Assembly (NCBI GenBank): GCA_034506175.1
Contig: JAPDQB010000001.1
Coordinates: 62,001 to 126,000 of the forward strand
Length of the DNA: 64,000 bases
DNA from: a candidate division KSB1 bacterium
Lineage (GTDB): Bacteria; Zhuqueibacterota; Zhuqueibacteria; Zhuqueibacterales; Zhuqueibacteraceae
Direction of reading: 5' to 3'
Shown: positions 40,974 to 50,765 of the stretch, piece by piece
Numbering within the stretch: the first letter of the stretch is position 1
How the letters are laid out: every line of letters starts with the position of its first letter
The notes under the pieces: model-generated
The model's database searches: none
The model's input: the letters and a program-made list of their open reading frames with translations, nothing else
Told to the model about the DNA's origin: nothing
Position numbers and translations under genes: made by a program

Positions 40974-41753
40974 ATGGCCCCGCCGAAATTTTCCGAGCTG
41001 CATTTTTATGACAGCGCGCGCCATGAAAAATGGCGCATTCCGGTTGTGTTTGATGATGAAGTCATTGTTGCACTCAATAAACCTTCCGGTTTGCCGGTCA
41101 TCCCCGAACGCTGGCATCCCGAGTGGCCGTGCCTTCAGAGCATCGTTGCTGAGCGCTTGCCTGCGCCGATCTTTGTTGTGCATCGCCTTGACGCGGGAAC
41201 GAGCGGGCTGATCTTGTTTGCCAAAACCGCATCGGCGCATCGCGAGCTTTGCCGGCAGTTCGCGCAGCATCAGGTTGAAAAAACTTACGTGGCGCTGGTG
41301 AAAGGTGAGGTGGTTCAGGATGCGCTCACCATCCAACGCCCGCTTGGCCCGAATCCGCAGCAGCCGGGGGCGATGATGATCGCCCGCCGCGGTAAACCGG
41401 CGGTGACCGCGATTCGCGTTTTGGAACGATTTCGCGGCTTTACACTGATCGAAGTGCAACCGCAAACCGGCCGGCAGCATCAGATTCGCGTGCATTTGCA
41501 AGCCATCGGCCATCCGCTGCTGGTCGATCCGATTTACAGCCAAACGGAAACGTTTTTTCTTTCTTCCATTAAAACCCGATTTCATTTGAAAGAAGGGGAA
41601 CCCGAGCAGCCATTGATTCGCCGTTTGACGTTACATGCGAGTTCGCTGCGATTTCTTCATCCCGAACGGAAGGAGCTTGTCACGCTGGTCGCGCCGGAGG
41701 CAAAAGATTTTCAGGCGGTGGTGAGAAATTTGCGAAAGTATGCGGCGAAATGA
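40974..41753 (+). CDS. RluA-family pseudouridine synthase
   Basis: A 259-aa enzyme isomerising uridine in rRNA or tRNA. The catalytic Asp is in VHRLDAGTSGLILFAKT; LNKPSGLPVIPERW and GRQHQIRVHLQAIGHPLLVD are the two other family signatures. No S4 domain is present, pointing to the RluA/TruC branch. One nucleotide separates it from the stop of the upstream gene. Which RNA site it modifies cannot be read. Confidence 0.88.
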   Translation: MAPPKFSELHFYDSARHEKWRIPVVFDDEVIVALNKPSGLPVIPERWHPEWPCLQSIVAERLPAPIFVVHRLDAGTSGLILFAKTASAHRELCRQFAQHQVEKTYVALVKGEVVQDALTIQRPLGPNPQQPGAMMIARRGKPAVTAIRVLERFRGFTLIEVQPQTGRQHQIRVHLQAIGHPLLVDPIYSQTETFFLSSIKTRFHLKEGEPEQPLIRRLTLHASSLRFLHPERKELVTLVAPEAKDFQAVVRNLRKYAAK

Positions 41754-41765
41754 GTAACGCAAAAT

Positions 41766-42407
41766 TTATTTTGCGCCCGGATCGCCGGCGAGAATCGTTT
41801 CGAGAATTTCCAGCTCGTCAAGCTCTTCGGCAGTAAAGAGCCAATCGACGCGCAGCCAGAAGCCGGGCAGAGCTTCGGAACGCACGACGCCTTTCTCATC
41901 CACCGGCAGCTCTTCCCAGACGCCGTTCAGGTTTTTCCAGAAGAAGGCTTGCTGCTTGTAGAGATCGATGAGCCAGTATTCCAGAACGCCATAATTCGCA
42001 TACAGCTCTCTTTTATCGACAAAATCCAAACGGCGGCTGCCGGGAGAGACGACTTCGACAACCAAATCAGCCGGGCCGAAAATCTCGGTTTCGCCAAGAA
42101 GGTGCAAGCGCTCTTTTTTGATGAACATGATGTCCGGTTCCGGCGCATCGTATTCGGAGACTTTCATGGCGACGCGAGAACCGATTATCACCCCCAACTG
42201 CTTTGCATTAACATAAAATCGGAGAAGGGCTTGCAGGCAAGTTAAACAATCCTCATGTACAAGCGTTGCAGGCGAAGCCAAATAAATTTCTCCGTCAATA
42301 AGATCCGCCTTTCGCTCTGGTACGCGGCTGCAAAATTCGGCATAAGTCAGTTTTTCTCGCGGCGGTTTTTGACGGGTAAAAGGTTTGGTTAGGAGATCAG
42401 TGCTCAT
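41766..42407 (-). CDS. Uma2-family (DUF820) nuclease-like protein
   Basis: A 213-aa protein with the PD-(D/E)xK-like core of the Uma2 family: KADLIDGEIYLAS, VKVSEYDAPEPDIMFIKK-like (MKVSEYDAPEPDIMFI), DLVVEVVSPGSRRLDFVDKR and YANYGVLEYWLIDL. The Asp of EPDIMF, the Glu of VVEVVSP and the Lys of DKRELY fit a nuclease site. Such genes are numerous in some genomes and are often close to mobile DNA; physiological role unknown. It converges on the pseudouridine synthase gene, 12 bp between stops. Confidence 0.82.
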   Translation of the reverse strand: MSTDLLTKPFTRQKPPREKLTYAEFCSRVPERKADLIDGEIYLASPATLVHEDCLTCLQALLRFYVNAKQLGVIIGSRVAMKVSEYDAPEPDIMFIKKERLHLLGETEIFGPADLVVEVVSPGSRRLDFVDKRELYANYGVLEYWLIDLYKQQAFFWKNLNGVWEELPVDEKGVVRSEALPGFWLRVDWLFTAEELDELEILETILAGDPGAK

Positions 42408-42503
42408 GGGCCTATGCTGGTGTTCGATTTTTTAGCAAATTAACCATTTTCGTTTTAGAAAGCAAGCAAAAACTCACAGGAAATTCTCACAGGAGAAAAT
42501 CCC

Positions 42504-43553
42504 ATGCCCGTTACCACCATCGAATGGATCGACTATCAAGTCAGGCTCATCGACCAAACCAAGCTGCCGGCGGAATTGGTGTATTTGCGCATCGACGAGG
42601 TTGAAACACTCGGCGAGGCCATCAAAAAACTCCGCGTGCGCGGCGCGCCGGCAATCGGCATTGCCGCGGCGTTTGGAGTTTTGTTGGGTGTGCAACGCTT
42701 TGATGGCGAGGACAAAAATAAGTTCTTCGCGGAGCTGGCGCGCGTCATCACCTATCTGCGCGGCACGCGCCCGACGGCGGTGAATCTGGCGTGGGCTTTG
42801 GAACGCATGCGCCGAACTGCCGAGGCGCACCGGCATCAAACCATTGCCCAAATCAAAAAAGAGCTTTTTAACGAAGCCAATAAAATTTTCATCGAAGATC
42901 AACAAACCTGCCGCGCTTTGGGCCGGCACGGCGCCGAGCTTGTTCCCAATCCGGCGGCGATCATCACCCATTGCAACACCGGCGCGCTGGCAACAGCGGA
43001 TTTCGGCACGGCGCTCGGCATCATCTTTACGGCGCATGCCCAAGGCAAAACGCTGCATGTTTTCGTCGACGAAACCCGACCGCTGCTGCAAGGGGCGCGT
43101 CTCAACATGTGGGAATTGATGCAGGAGAACATTCCTTGCACGTTGATTTGCGATAATACGGCGGCGTTTGTTATGCAAAGGCAAAAGATCGATTGCTGCA
43201 TCGTCGGCGCTGATCGCATCGCCCGCAATGGCGACACCGCCAACAAGATCGGCACGTATGGGCTGGCTGTGAATGCGCAGAAACACGGCATTCCTTTTTA
43301 TGTCGCGGCGCCGCTTTCCACCATCGATTTCAATATCCCGAGTGGTGAAGAAATTCCCATCGAAGAACGCCCTGCGGAAGAAATAACCGAAGGGTTCGGG
43401 CGGCGCACCGCGCCGCTCAATGCGCGCGTTTATAACCCGGCTTTTGACGTGACGCCCAACGATTTGATTGCTGCCATCATCACGGAAGCCGGCGTCGTTC
43501 GCCCGCCGTATGAACAAAATTTGCCGAAATCGATTCAAGCACAGAAGCGATAA
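42504..43553 (+). CDS. mtnA: S-methyl-5-thioribose-1-phosphate isomerase
   Basis: A 349-aa methionine-salvage enzyme converting 5-methylthioribose-1-phosphate to methylthioribulose-1-phosphate. RVRGAPAIGIAAAFG is the N-terminal family motif; the catalytic Cys lies in ITHCNTGALAT and the catalytic Asp in VGADRIARNGDTANKIGTY. Good ribosome site (ACAGGAG) before the ATG. Other salvage genes (mtnP, mtnB and so on) are not near. Confidence 0.92.
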   Translation: MPVTTIEWIDYQVRLIDQTKLPAELVYLRIDEVETLGEAIKKLRVRGAPAIGIAAAFGVLLGVQRFDGEDKNKFFAELARVITYLRGTRPTAVNLAWALERMRRTAEAHRHQTIAQIKKELFNEANKIFIEDQQTCRALGRHGAELVPNPAAIITHCNTGALATADFGTALGIIFTAHAQGKTLHVFVDETRPLLQGARLNMWELMQENIPCTLICDNTAAFVMQRQKIDCCIVGADRIARNGDTANKIGTYGLAVNAQKHGIPFYVAAPLSTIDFNIPSGEEIPIEERPAEEITEGFGRRTAPLNARVYNPAFDVTPNDLIAAIITEAGVVRPPYEQNLPKSIQAQKR

Positions 43554-43604
43554 GAGACAATGATTTTTCAAGAACTTCAAGAACGGTGGGTTTCGCCGCA
43601 GCGA

Positions 43605-43925
43605 TCACCTGTGCGGGTTCATGTTTATGATGAGGGAACGTCGGCAGGTTGGGAAGGTGAGGGTGTCGTCGTAACGAAGGATCAAAATGTTTTGGCTGTC
43701 TTGCAAATGATAACGATAACCGGGAGTTTGCAAAGTTTGATTTTCGACAATGACGGCTTCGGTGATTTCCAAAAGACAGCCATTGGAAAAACGAATTCGA
43801 ATACGAAGATTGGCGCGATCTGAGGAGAGAATTTCCTCTTGATAGCGTTCAACATGGCCGTTCGTAATCGCTCGAGCCGCCGTCTCGATTTCACGCAGGT
43901 ATTGGGTGAGCAGACTGTGCGGCAT
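43605..43925 (-). CDS. DUF6516-like protein, C-terminus frameshifted
   Basis: A 106-aa frame: MPHSLLTQYLREIETAARAI, then LRIRIRFSNGCLLEITEAVI and GYRYHLQDSQNILILRYDDT. This matches DUF6516, whose proteins usually end with ...LPTFPHHKH followed by a short helix. Here the frame turns to TCRRSLIINMNPHR and stops. In another frame at 43560-43625, however, the strand encodes PNLPTFPHHKHEPAQVIAAA and KPTVLEVLEK, exactly the missing tail. A one-base loss near 43622-43630 explains both. DUF6516 genes are often found as toxin-like partners. Confidence 0.65.
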   Translation of the reverse strand: MPHSLLTQYLREIETAARAITNGHVERYQEEILSSDRANLRIRIRFSNGCLLEITEAVIVENQTLQTPGYRYHLQDSQNILILRYDDTLTFPTCRRSLIINMNPHR

Positions 43926-44234
43926 GACGCATCATTTCCTCCAATTTTGATCATATCTCACCAACTGGCTGACAGTGAATTTCCAACGCGCATTTTAATG
44001 CTTCAGTATACAAAGACCGCGTAAAAAGCACAAGCGTTTTTTGGCTGGAAGAGCTACCCACAGAGCACTATGCACAATGCCCGCGTTCGCCCATTCCCGT
44101 CCGCGCTGTAAAAATAATTCTTGCGTATCCAGCCAATTTCATTTATATTTTATTGACGTGTTTGTTAAATTTGTGTAAGATGGTTTTGCAAGTTTTCGTT
44201 TGCAATTTAAAACTGAACCGAAAGGAGAGCGAGG
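43926..44234. other. Intergenic region with TPR-gene promoter
   Basis: No gene I can support. It contains only the promoter at 44153-44181 and the AGGAG ribosome site of the first TPR gene. The partner gene that often neighbours DUF6516 genes is not found here. Confidence 0.5.
44153..44181 (+). promoter_or_regulatory. Predicted sigma70-type promoter of the TPR genes
   Basis: TTGACG (44153-44158), a 17-bp spacer and TAAGAT (44176-44181), with an AT-rich stretch before. About 54 bp ahead of the first TPR gene. Confidence 0.65.
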
Positions 44235-45365
44235 ATGAAACGTTTCATCGCAATGTTGGCGGGGGTGATGACCTTGACGATGTTGGCCCCGGGGCTCTTG
44301 GCGCAGTCGGTCGAAATGAACTCGGCGAAATTGTACAAGCGCCAGGGCGAAATCGACAAGGCCATTGAATGGTTTGAAAAAGCAATTGCCAAAAAACCCG
44401 AGAACGCGGAAGCGCATTACCTCCTGGGCGAGCTTTACGGGCAAAAGGGCCGGATACAAGACATGGTGCGGGAATTCGAGACGAGCCTGGCGCATTCAAA
44501 AAAATATGAAAAAGAAATCATCATTTATCGGCAAAAATATTTTGCGGACAATTTCAACGCCGGCGTCAAAGCCGCGAACGAGGAGAACTATCCGGCGGCG
44601 CTGCAGGGCTTTAGGAATGCCATCATCATCGAACCGGGACAGACCGATAGCTACAAAAACCTCGCCTATGTCTACATGCGCATGGACAGCATCCCGGCGG
44701 TGCTCAGATCTTATCAAGAGCTGCTGGCGATTAAGCCCGATGATTATGAAACCTACATGACGATGGCGAGTATTCACAATCAACGCCAGGAATATGCCAC
44801 GGCCGCCGAGCTTTTGCAAAAGGCTGTTGCTGTCGCACCCGATTCCGCGCGCCCTCGCATCATCGGCGATCTCGGCATCACCTACGACATGATGGGCAAG
44901 CCGGACGAAGCGATGAAAACCTATCAGGACGCGCTGAAAATGAACCCCGGTCACAAGGATCTTCTCTTCAATCTCGGCCGGCTTTATTTGATGCGCGATG
45001 ATTATGCCAACGCCATCAACCAATTGACGGAAGTGCTGAAACAGAATCCGGAAGATTTCGAAGTCAATTACAACGTCGGTCTCAGCTATTTGAAGATCGG
45101 CGAGCGTCTCGACAGGCGCGCGCGCGAAATCGAAGACGAAGCCATGGCTGCCAAAAAGAAACCGAACACGGCTCGGATTGACTCGCTGCGGCAGGCGGCC
45201 AATGCCAATTTTAACGGCGCCATGCCTTATCTCAAAAAAGCCGTTGAGCTCAAACCGGACCAGGGCAGCGCCTGGCATAATCTCGGTGTCGGTTATATGC
45301 GCACGGGCGATCAGGAAAAGGCCAAAGAAGCGTTTGCCAAAGCCGAGGCGCTGGAAAAAAATTAG
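44235..45365 (+). CDS. Secreted TPR protein, first of tandem pair
   Basis: A 376-aa protein: signal peptide MKRFIAMLAGVMTLTMLAPG, then TPR repeats throughout (GEIDKAIEWFEKAIAKKPEN, NYPAALQGFRNAIIIEPGQT, GKPDEAMKTYQDALKMNPGH, QEKAKEAFAKAEALEKN). It is a periplasmic scaffold or adaptor. The neighbour 110 bp downstream shares order and motifs, including AGVKAAxEExx and DFExNYNVGLxYLKxGE, so the two are paralogues. AAAGGAG precedes the ATG. Confidence 0.82.
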   Translation: MKRFIAMLAGVMTLTMLAPGLLAQSVEMNSAKLYKRQGEIDKAIEWFEKAIAKKPENAEAHYLLGELYGQKGRIQDMVREFETSLAHSKKYEKEIIIYRQKYFADNFNAGVKAANEENYPAALQGFRNAIIIEPGQTDSYKNLAYVYMRMDSIPAVLRSYQELLAIKPDDYETYMTMASIHNQRQEYATAAELLQKAVAVAPDSARPRIIGDLGITYDMMGKPDEAMKTYQDALKMNPGHKDLLFNLGRLYLMRDDYANAINQLTEVLKQNPEDFEVNYNVGLSYLKIGERLDRRAREIEDEAMAAKKKPNTARIDSLRQAANANFNGAMPYLKKAVELKPDQGSAWHNLGVGYMRTGDQEKAKEAFAKAEALEKN

Positions 45366-45474
45366 CTGAATTTTTTGTCACTTGACGACACGACGTCCTT
45401 GTGATTACGCTGTACTCAGTGTGATGATAAGGACGTTGCCGTTTTAGGAATTTCAATTTGACAAGGACGCTGGT

Positions 45475-46581
45475 ATGAGTCGGTTGTCATGCGAATTTTC
45501 ACCGCCGACAATCCATCTTTTTGAAGTGGGTTGGATCGGCATGATCATTGTTTTTTGCGCAAGCTGCCAGATCAAAGAATTGACTTCGGCCAAGGTTCAT
45601 ATCCAGCAAAACGATTGGGACAAAGCCGTTATCGAGCTTGAAAAAGCCGTGATGGCGCATCCGGAAAATGCCGAAGCCCAATTTTTGCTGGGGCGGGGAT
45701 ACGCCGCGCAAAAACGTTTTGCCAAAATGAATCGCGCCTTTGACGCCAGCTTGGCCGCCTCAACGCGATTTGAGCTTGAAATCAAAAGCTGGCGACACCA
45801 ATTTTTTTCCGAATATTTTGATGCCGGCGTCAAGGCGGCGCGCGAAAATAATTTTTCCGCGGCGCGCGACGCTTTTGCGACGGCCGTCATCATCGATTCC
45901 CAACAACCGGAAGCTTATAAAAGGCTCGCGGGTATTCACACCCAATTGGGCGAGCTTGAAAAAGCGCTCACCTTGTACCAACAAGTTTTTGAAATCAATT
46001 CCGACGATTGGGAAGTCAGTTTGGCCCTGGCCGATCTCCACAATCAGCGGCGCGACTATGACCGAAGCATTGTGATCTTGGAGCAGGCGCTGCGACAAAA
46101 TCCGCACGAACAAAAAATCCTGGCGGCTTTGGCGAGCGTCTATGATTGTTTGGGAAAAAGCGACGACGCCCTGGCGGCTTACCAACAAGCGCTGCAAATC
46201 ATGCCGGAAAACCGGGAGCTTTTATCGAATGTGGCGCGGATATATTTATACAAAAATGAGTATCAAAAAGCGCTTCAGCAATATGGAAAAGTCTTGAGCC
46301 TTGATCCGGACGATTTTGAAGCGAATTATAACGTGGGATTGCTTTATTTGAAAATGGGTGAGAATTCGCAACCAAGCTCGCGCAACTCAGGTGGGCAATT
46401 TCAGGCGGAGGCCTTGCAGAATTTTAAAACTGCCCTGCCTTTTTTGCTGAAAGCGACGACGCTTGACACGCTTCATGCCGGCGCCTATTTTAATTTGGGG
46501 GTTGGCTTGACGCGGCTCGGAGAAACCGAGAAAGCCGCCGAGGCTTTTAAGCGATGCGACCGGCTGCAGGAAAAAAGATGA
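45475..46581 (+). CDS. TPR lipoprotein, second of tandem pair
   Basis: A 368-aa protein with a lipoprotein-like signal (GMIIVFCASC, Cys 31) and TPR repeats parallel to those of the gene before it (WDKAVIELEKAVMAHPENAE, NFSAARDAFATAVIIDSQQP, SDDALAAYQQALQIMPENRE, DFEANYNVGLLYLKMGE). Its anchoring differs from the soluble paralogue, so the two may form a membrane-linked pair. AAGGAC precedes the ATG. The gap between the two genes holds an ACGTCCTT/AAGGACGT inverted repeat (45393-45436). Confidence 0.82.
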   Translation: MSRLSCEFSPPTIHLFEVGWIGMIIVFCASCQIKELTSAKVHIQQNDWDKAVIELEKAVMAHPENAEAQFLLGRGYAAQKRFAKMNRAFDASLAASTRFELEIKSWRHQFFSEYFDAGVKAARENNFSAARDAFATAVIIDSQQPEAYKRLAGIHTQLGELEKALTLYQQVFEINSDDWEVSLALADLHNQRRDYDRSIVILEQALRQNPHEQKILAALASVYDCLGKSDDALAAYQQALQIMPENRELLSNVARIYLYKNEYQKALQQYGKVLSLDPDDFEANYNVGLLYLKMGENSQPSSRNSGGQFQAEALQNFKTALPFLLKATTLDTLHAGAYFNLGVGLTRLGETEKAAEAFKRCDRLQEKR

Positions 46582-48572
46582 TCATCTCTCGAGTCGATAA
46601 AGCTCGGTCATGCTGGAAAAGTAAAGATTCCCATCTTTATCCTCGATTAGTTTATCCACGAATCCCTCGCAGCGAAAATCATCAAGCTTTTCAAATTGGT
46701 GCCGTTCCGGATCAAAGCGGTAAATGGCGCGTTGCGCAAGGCCATAAACCCAGCCATCGCGGCTGGTGCACAAGCTTGCCGTATCGCCCCAGCCGTGCTC
46801 GTCGCGAAAAATAATTTCGTTTTTCACCAGGTCATAAACGAATAACGCGCCATCGGCGGTGCCAACAATGAAGTTATGATTTGGTGTCTGCCATAATGTG
46901 ATTGCCGTCACATTTTTTGCCTGTGGCACCGGCACGATGAGCCGTTCGATCTTCTCGGTGGCCATATCAAAAATCCCCAACCGGCCTTCGGTGGTTGAAG
47001 GCTTTTGCCCGAGCCCGCCGTAAATCCAACTGCCGATGATAATCTTGCCGGGGACCCGCGCTTCCAAACACCACAACGTTTGTTCCGGCATCAAATCATG
47101 AAAAACGCGATAATCGTAAGTTTGCGGATTGAAGCGAACCAGCCCGCCGCTGAGCTTGCCGTAGGTTGCGCCGCAGGCGAGATAAATGCAATCATCATTC
47201 GCCAGTTTCATGTCCCAAATTCGATCCTGGCCTTCGTGCAACAAGCTAAAAAGCCGGCGGGGATTCGGATTTTTTTGTCGAGTGGATTCCATGGTTTGGT
47301 TGTATCGTATTCCGTAACCGTGGCGTGAATATAATGGCCGAGGAAAATTTTCTCCCGCCAGGTTTGCAGGCTGTTTACCTGGCCCGGTAAATTCAAAACC
47401 TGCCCGAATTCGTGATTCGCATTTTTTATCGGATCAAATTTAAAAAAGCTTTGCGTGATAAAAGAGCCGCCGTAGATTGTTTTCTCATCCGGGCCGAGCG
47501 CCATGGCAAAAATGCCCATGCCATCGCCCTCGTAACTGCACGGAAAGCGTTCGATGACGCGCTGGGCAGCGAGATCGAATTGCGTGATGCGGTCGATGGC
47601 GCTGTGGCACCACAGATAACGGCCTTCGGTCATTCCAAACGGGCCGCCGACGTCGGCAGCAATTTTTCCCAGACGCCCCGTCGCCAAGTTAGCACGATAG
47701 AGATTGTCGGAAATCAGCCCGCCCAAATAAACTTCGTCACCCAAAATGATCAAATTGTTTTGGTCGGTGCGATACAAATCTTCTTCATCCGGAATGTCGA
47801 TGATTCGTTCGATCTGATTTGTGGCCGTATCAAAAATCAAAAGCTTGGGATGGGGAAAAAGAACGCCAATAAGCTTATTTTGCCAACGCCTGAGCTGCAC
47901 GAGAAATTCTTTGCCGAAAAAACCGGCGGGAAAAAGTTCGCGTTTGGCTTTTGTTTGTAAGTCAAATTCAACCAATTTAGCATGTGAGCCGAGGCCGCAG
48001 TAAATTTTGTTTTCAAACTGTGGGCATGGCCAGATCAAATAGTTTTCCGTTTCGTCAATCTTGCCGTGATCGATGAATTGACCGCTGGCGCGATCCCAGG
48101 CGTAGAGCCGGCAATCTGGATAACCTCCGCCATATAAATAATTATCGGAAGGAGAGGGGCAAAGCCGCAGAGCATAAAAATGTTTGAACTTCGAGCCGGC
48201 ATCGGCATCGCGATCATACGCAATCGTGAAAGGAAATTCTTCAAGACGATCCGTGTCGAGATGATAGCGATAGGCTTGCACGTCATCGCTGCCAGATGCA
48301 ATGCAATGAACAACACCATCGCCGGTGTGACAAAGCGCCCACAAGGCGCGGCCAGGCGCGTTCGTGGGAAATGGCGCGCTCGGCTTGATGATGCGCGCCT
48401 GCTGCTGATTATCGCCCGGACGGAAATAGAGCAAATGCGCGCCTTTGGCGCCATACGCGCCGACGACAAATTTAGGATCGCGTTCGTTGCGGAAATCGAC
48501 ATCGCGAACGAGATGGGCGAGAAGCTTGGCGGGGGTTGCAAGTTTCTTTATTGGCAAAGAGGCCTCCGGCAT
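46582..48572 (-). CDS. Beta-propeller protein split by a one-base frameshift
   Basis: Two overlapping frames, 47208-48572 and 46582-47292, together make one protein of about 660 aa. The first ends ...PLDKKIRIPAGFLACC and the second begins QKNPNPRRLFSLLHEGQDRI; the natural join is IRIP-RRLFSLLHEGQDRIWDMK, which needs one extra C in the C-run near 47260. Both parts are made of propeller blades (AHLLYFRPG, DNYLYGGGYPDCRLYAWD, KIYCGLGSHAKLVEFD, GRLGIFDMATEKIERL, FIVGTADGALFVYD). No signal peptide is visible. It resembles NHL/Kelch-type propellers; role unknown. The stop meets the TPR gene stop with no gap. Confidence 0.65.
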
Positions 48573-48599
48573 GATATTTATTTCGAGAAGTTTCGTCGC

Positions 48600-50744
48600 T
48601 TACAGCCGCCACAAATACGAAGCTTTGGCAAAAAGCCCTCTTTTCGTTTCGGTAAAACCATCGGCGTTGGGCAAAATGATTTTCTCATAAATCGAGCCGT
48701 AGCCGAAATGCAGCACTGTTCCCGGAATGTAAGTGAACGACGCGAGAAAGTCGGTGAGCAAACGCTTCCGAAAATCATTGTGCTCGGCAATGGCGCGGAG
48801 AAACAGATAACGATTCAGTTGATACGTCAAGCGGCCGCGGAGAATCGTCACCGCAAAAATTTTCTCGGCGTTGGCATCGCGAAAGAGATCGGCATAGGTG
48901 AGCGACACATTCGCATTGAGCTTGTCCGACGGCTGGTAGATGACATTCGCCGAGGCATTGCTGCCGCGGCCTTGAAAGGGATCGGCGGCGAAGCGAATGG
49001 CTTTGCCGCGGCGATAGGAAAGCCGGAAAAAGAATTGTTTGGTGAGCTGGCTGCTGCCGGAGAGGTTCCAGCCGTTGGTGTCAAACTTCTCACCCAAAAA
49101 AATTTCGGTTGAGTAATTGGCGCTGAGAGAAATGTTGGCGTTTTTGCGCAGGAAAAATCGCAACGACAGCGCGTTGTACGTTTCATAAATATCGCTGGGT
49201 TTGTCCTTGATCTGGGCTGAAGACAAGCCCAAGTCGATGCGCCGGACAGGCCCGGCCTTGGGATAAAACTTCGGGGTGACCGTGGCGCGAAGGCGAGACA
49301 GGCCGTTGCGCGTCAGAAAGCCGGTCTTGGTGTCAAAATCTTCCGAAAGATCATGCAAGCCCAAATTAATATCTATTTTTTGCGTGTTGTAAAGATAGTC
49401 AAGCCCCAAGGCATGGCCGCGGGCTGAGCTTGCCGCGGCGTTTTCTTTGTTATCCGAAACGAAAAAATGATAGCCCAAGATGCTCGACTCATTGAGGCGC
49501 AGCAAGCCGTCGGGGCCGGCGACGCGGTTAAAACCATGCTTCAGCTCGCGGCCGGTATAAAAAGCGCCGATATAACTGTCCTCAGTTAAGGCTCTTTTAT
49601 AACGCAGAATGGAGGCATGCGCCCGCTTTCCCCGCGAGTCGCCTTCGGGCAGCTCATCCACCGCATCAATCGCGGCCAAAAAATTTTTCTTGCCGAGTTT
49701 GCCGGAAAGCTTGACACCGGCGATGGGATCCACAATCGTGCGGGTGTGAACGATGGCGCCGAGTGGGTCGTTGGAGGAGCCGCCGGCAAAATTGAAATTT
49801 TCATTGCCCTCCAAAAAGAAAGGCCGTTTTTCCGGGAAGAACAGCGCCGAGCGCAAATTGACGTCAACCTGCCCGGCGTCGGATTCGACCTGGCTGAAAT
49901 CCGGATTGTACGTTCCATCAAAAATAAAATCCGAGGTGAGGCCGTATTTCGTGGTCAAACTCAACTCGTTGTTTTGCCCTTCCGAAACCATTTTGCCGGC
50001 GAGGCGCGAGCTTCTCTCGCTGGTGGTCACAGCCGGGAGCAGTTCGAAAAGCTTGTAATGCTTGATATCGCGCAAGTGCATGGGCATCATCTGTGTCAGA
50101 AAAAACATGCCGCGTTTTGGTTTCAACGCCGGGTAAGTGCCTTGTTCAGCGCGCCGGCTGACACGCCGCTCAAAAATGACGCCCATTTCGACGGTTGCTT
50201 TATTCGCAAAGCGGATGCTCTTGAAAGGAATGCGGACTTCGATGGTGTAGCCCTTGTCGTCGATGCTGCCGGCGCTGTACCAAATCAAATCGAGGCCGTC
50301 ATCCTCGCGGCCGCTGGCGAATCGCGTGTCGCCTTGAATTCCCGCCGGGTTGACGTAGAAGCCGTACAGCGATTGTTGATCGTTGAAGGAATCGAGATTG
50401 ATGCAAATCCAATCATCCGGGCGAACGTTGTCGCGCCGGGTGATCGAGGTTTTAATTTTAGCCGGCTCGCTGTCAAAACAGCGGAAGGCAAAATAGAGAT
50501 TTTCGCGATCGTAGGCGTAATAGACAACCGTCGGGTCGGGCATGTCTTTTCCATATTCCGGAAAGAACGTTTTAAAACCGGTTACCGAAGGTGCTTGTTG
50601 CCAAACCGGATCGTCAAGTTTGCCGTCGATCACCGGCGGTGTGTCGATGCGCAGGGGAATGAGAGGGCCGTCGGCGAGGGTGGTGGAAGAAAGTAAAAAA
50701 GAGATAAAAACAGATAAGTTTGACATTCGTTTTGATCTCGACAT
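48600..50744 (-). CDS. DUF5916-type outer-membrane protein with CBM9-like domain
   Basis: About 714 aa. Signal peptide MSNLSVFISFLLSSTTLA; residues about 25-215 form a CBM9-like sandwich (PPVIDGKLDDPVWQQAPSVT, DRENLYFAFRCFDSEPAKIK, RPDDWICINLDSFNDQQSLY). The remainder is a beta barrel (GTYNPDFSQVESDAGQVDVN, LFFPEKRPFFLEGNENF, and on) ending in YLWRL. This is the known DUF5916 layout, probably for carbohydrate-linked uptake or processing at the cell surface. The first of two in-frame ATGs near 50744 is used. Confidence 0.85.
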   Translation of the reverse strand: MSRSKRMSNLSVFISFLLSSTTLADGPLIPLRIDTPPVIDGKLDDPVWQQAPSVTGFKTFFPEYGKDMPDPTVVYYAYDRENLYFAFRCFDSEPAKIKTSITRRDNVRPDDWICINLDSFNDQQSLYGFYVNPAGIQGDTRFASGREDDGLDLIWYSAGSIDDKGYTIEVRIPFKSIRFANKATVEMGVIFERRVSRRAEQGTYPALKPKRGMFFLTQMMPMHLRDIKHYKLFELLPAVTTSERSSRLAGKMVSEGQNNELSLTTKYGLTSDFIFDGTYNPDFSQVESDAGQVDVNLRSALFFPEKRPFFLEGNENFNFAGGSSNDPLGAIVHTRTIVDPIAGVKLSGKLGKKNFLAAIDAVDELPEGDSRGKRAHASILRYKRALTEDSYIGAFYTGRELKHGFNRVAGPDGLLRLNESSILGYHFFVSDNKENAAASSARGHALGLDYLYNTQKIDINLGLHDLSEDFDTKTGFLTRNGLSRLRATVTPKFYPKAGPVRRIDLGLSSAQIKDKPSDIYETYNALSLRFFLRKNANISLSANYSTEIFLGEKFDTNGWNLSGSSQLTKQFFFRLSYRRGKAIRFAADPFQGRGSNASANVIYQPSDKLNANVSLTYADLFRDANAEKIFAVTILRGRLTYQLNRYLFLRAIAEHNDFRKRLLTDFLASFTYIPGTVLHFGYGSIYEKIILPNADGFTETKRGLFAKASYLWRL

Positions 50745-50765
50745 ATTTTTTCCCTTCAATGTCAA

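Noticed and set aside
42474..43580. Minus-strand frame of 368 codons over mtnA
   Set aside because: Shadow of mtnA. Its first codons derive from the region of the DUF6516 tail but in the wrong frame.
45393..45436. ACGTCCTT/AAGGACGT repeat between the TPR genes as terminator
   Set aside because: The loop is long (28 bases) and no T-run follows; the two genes are more likely on one transcript.
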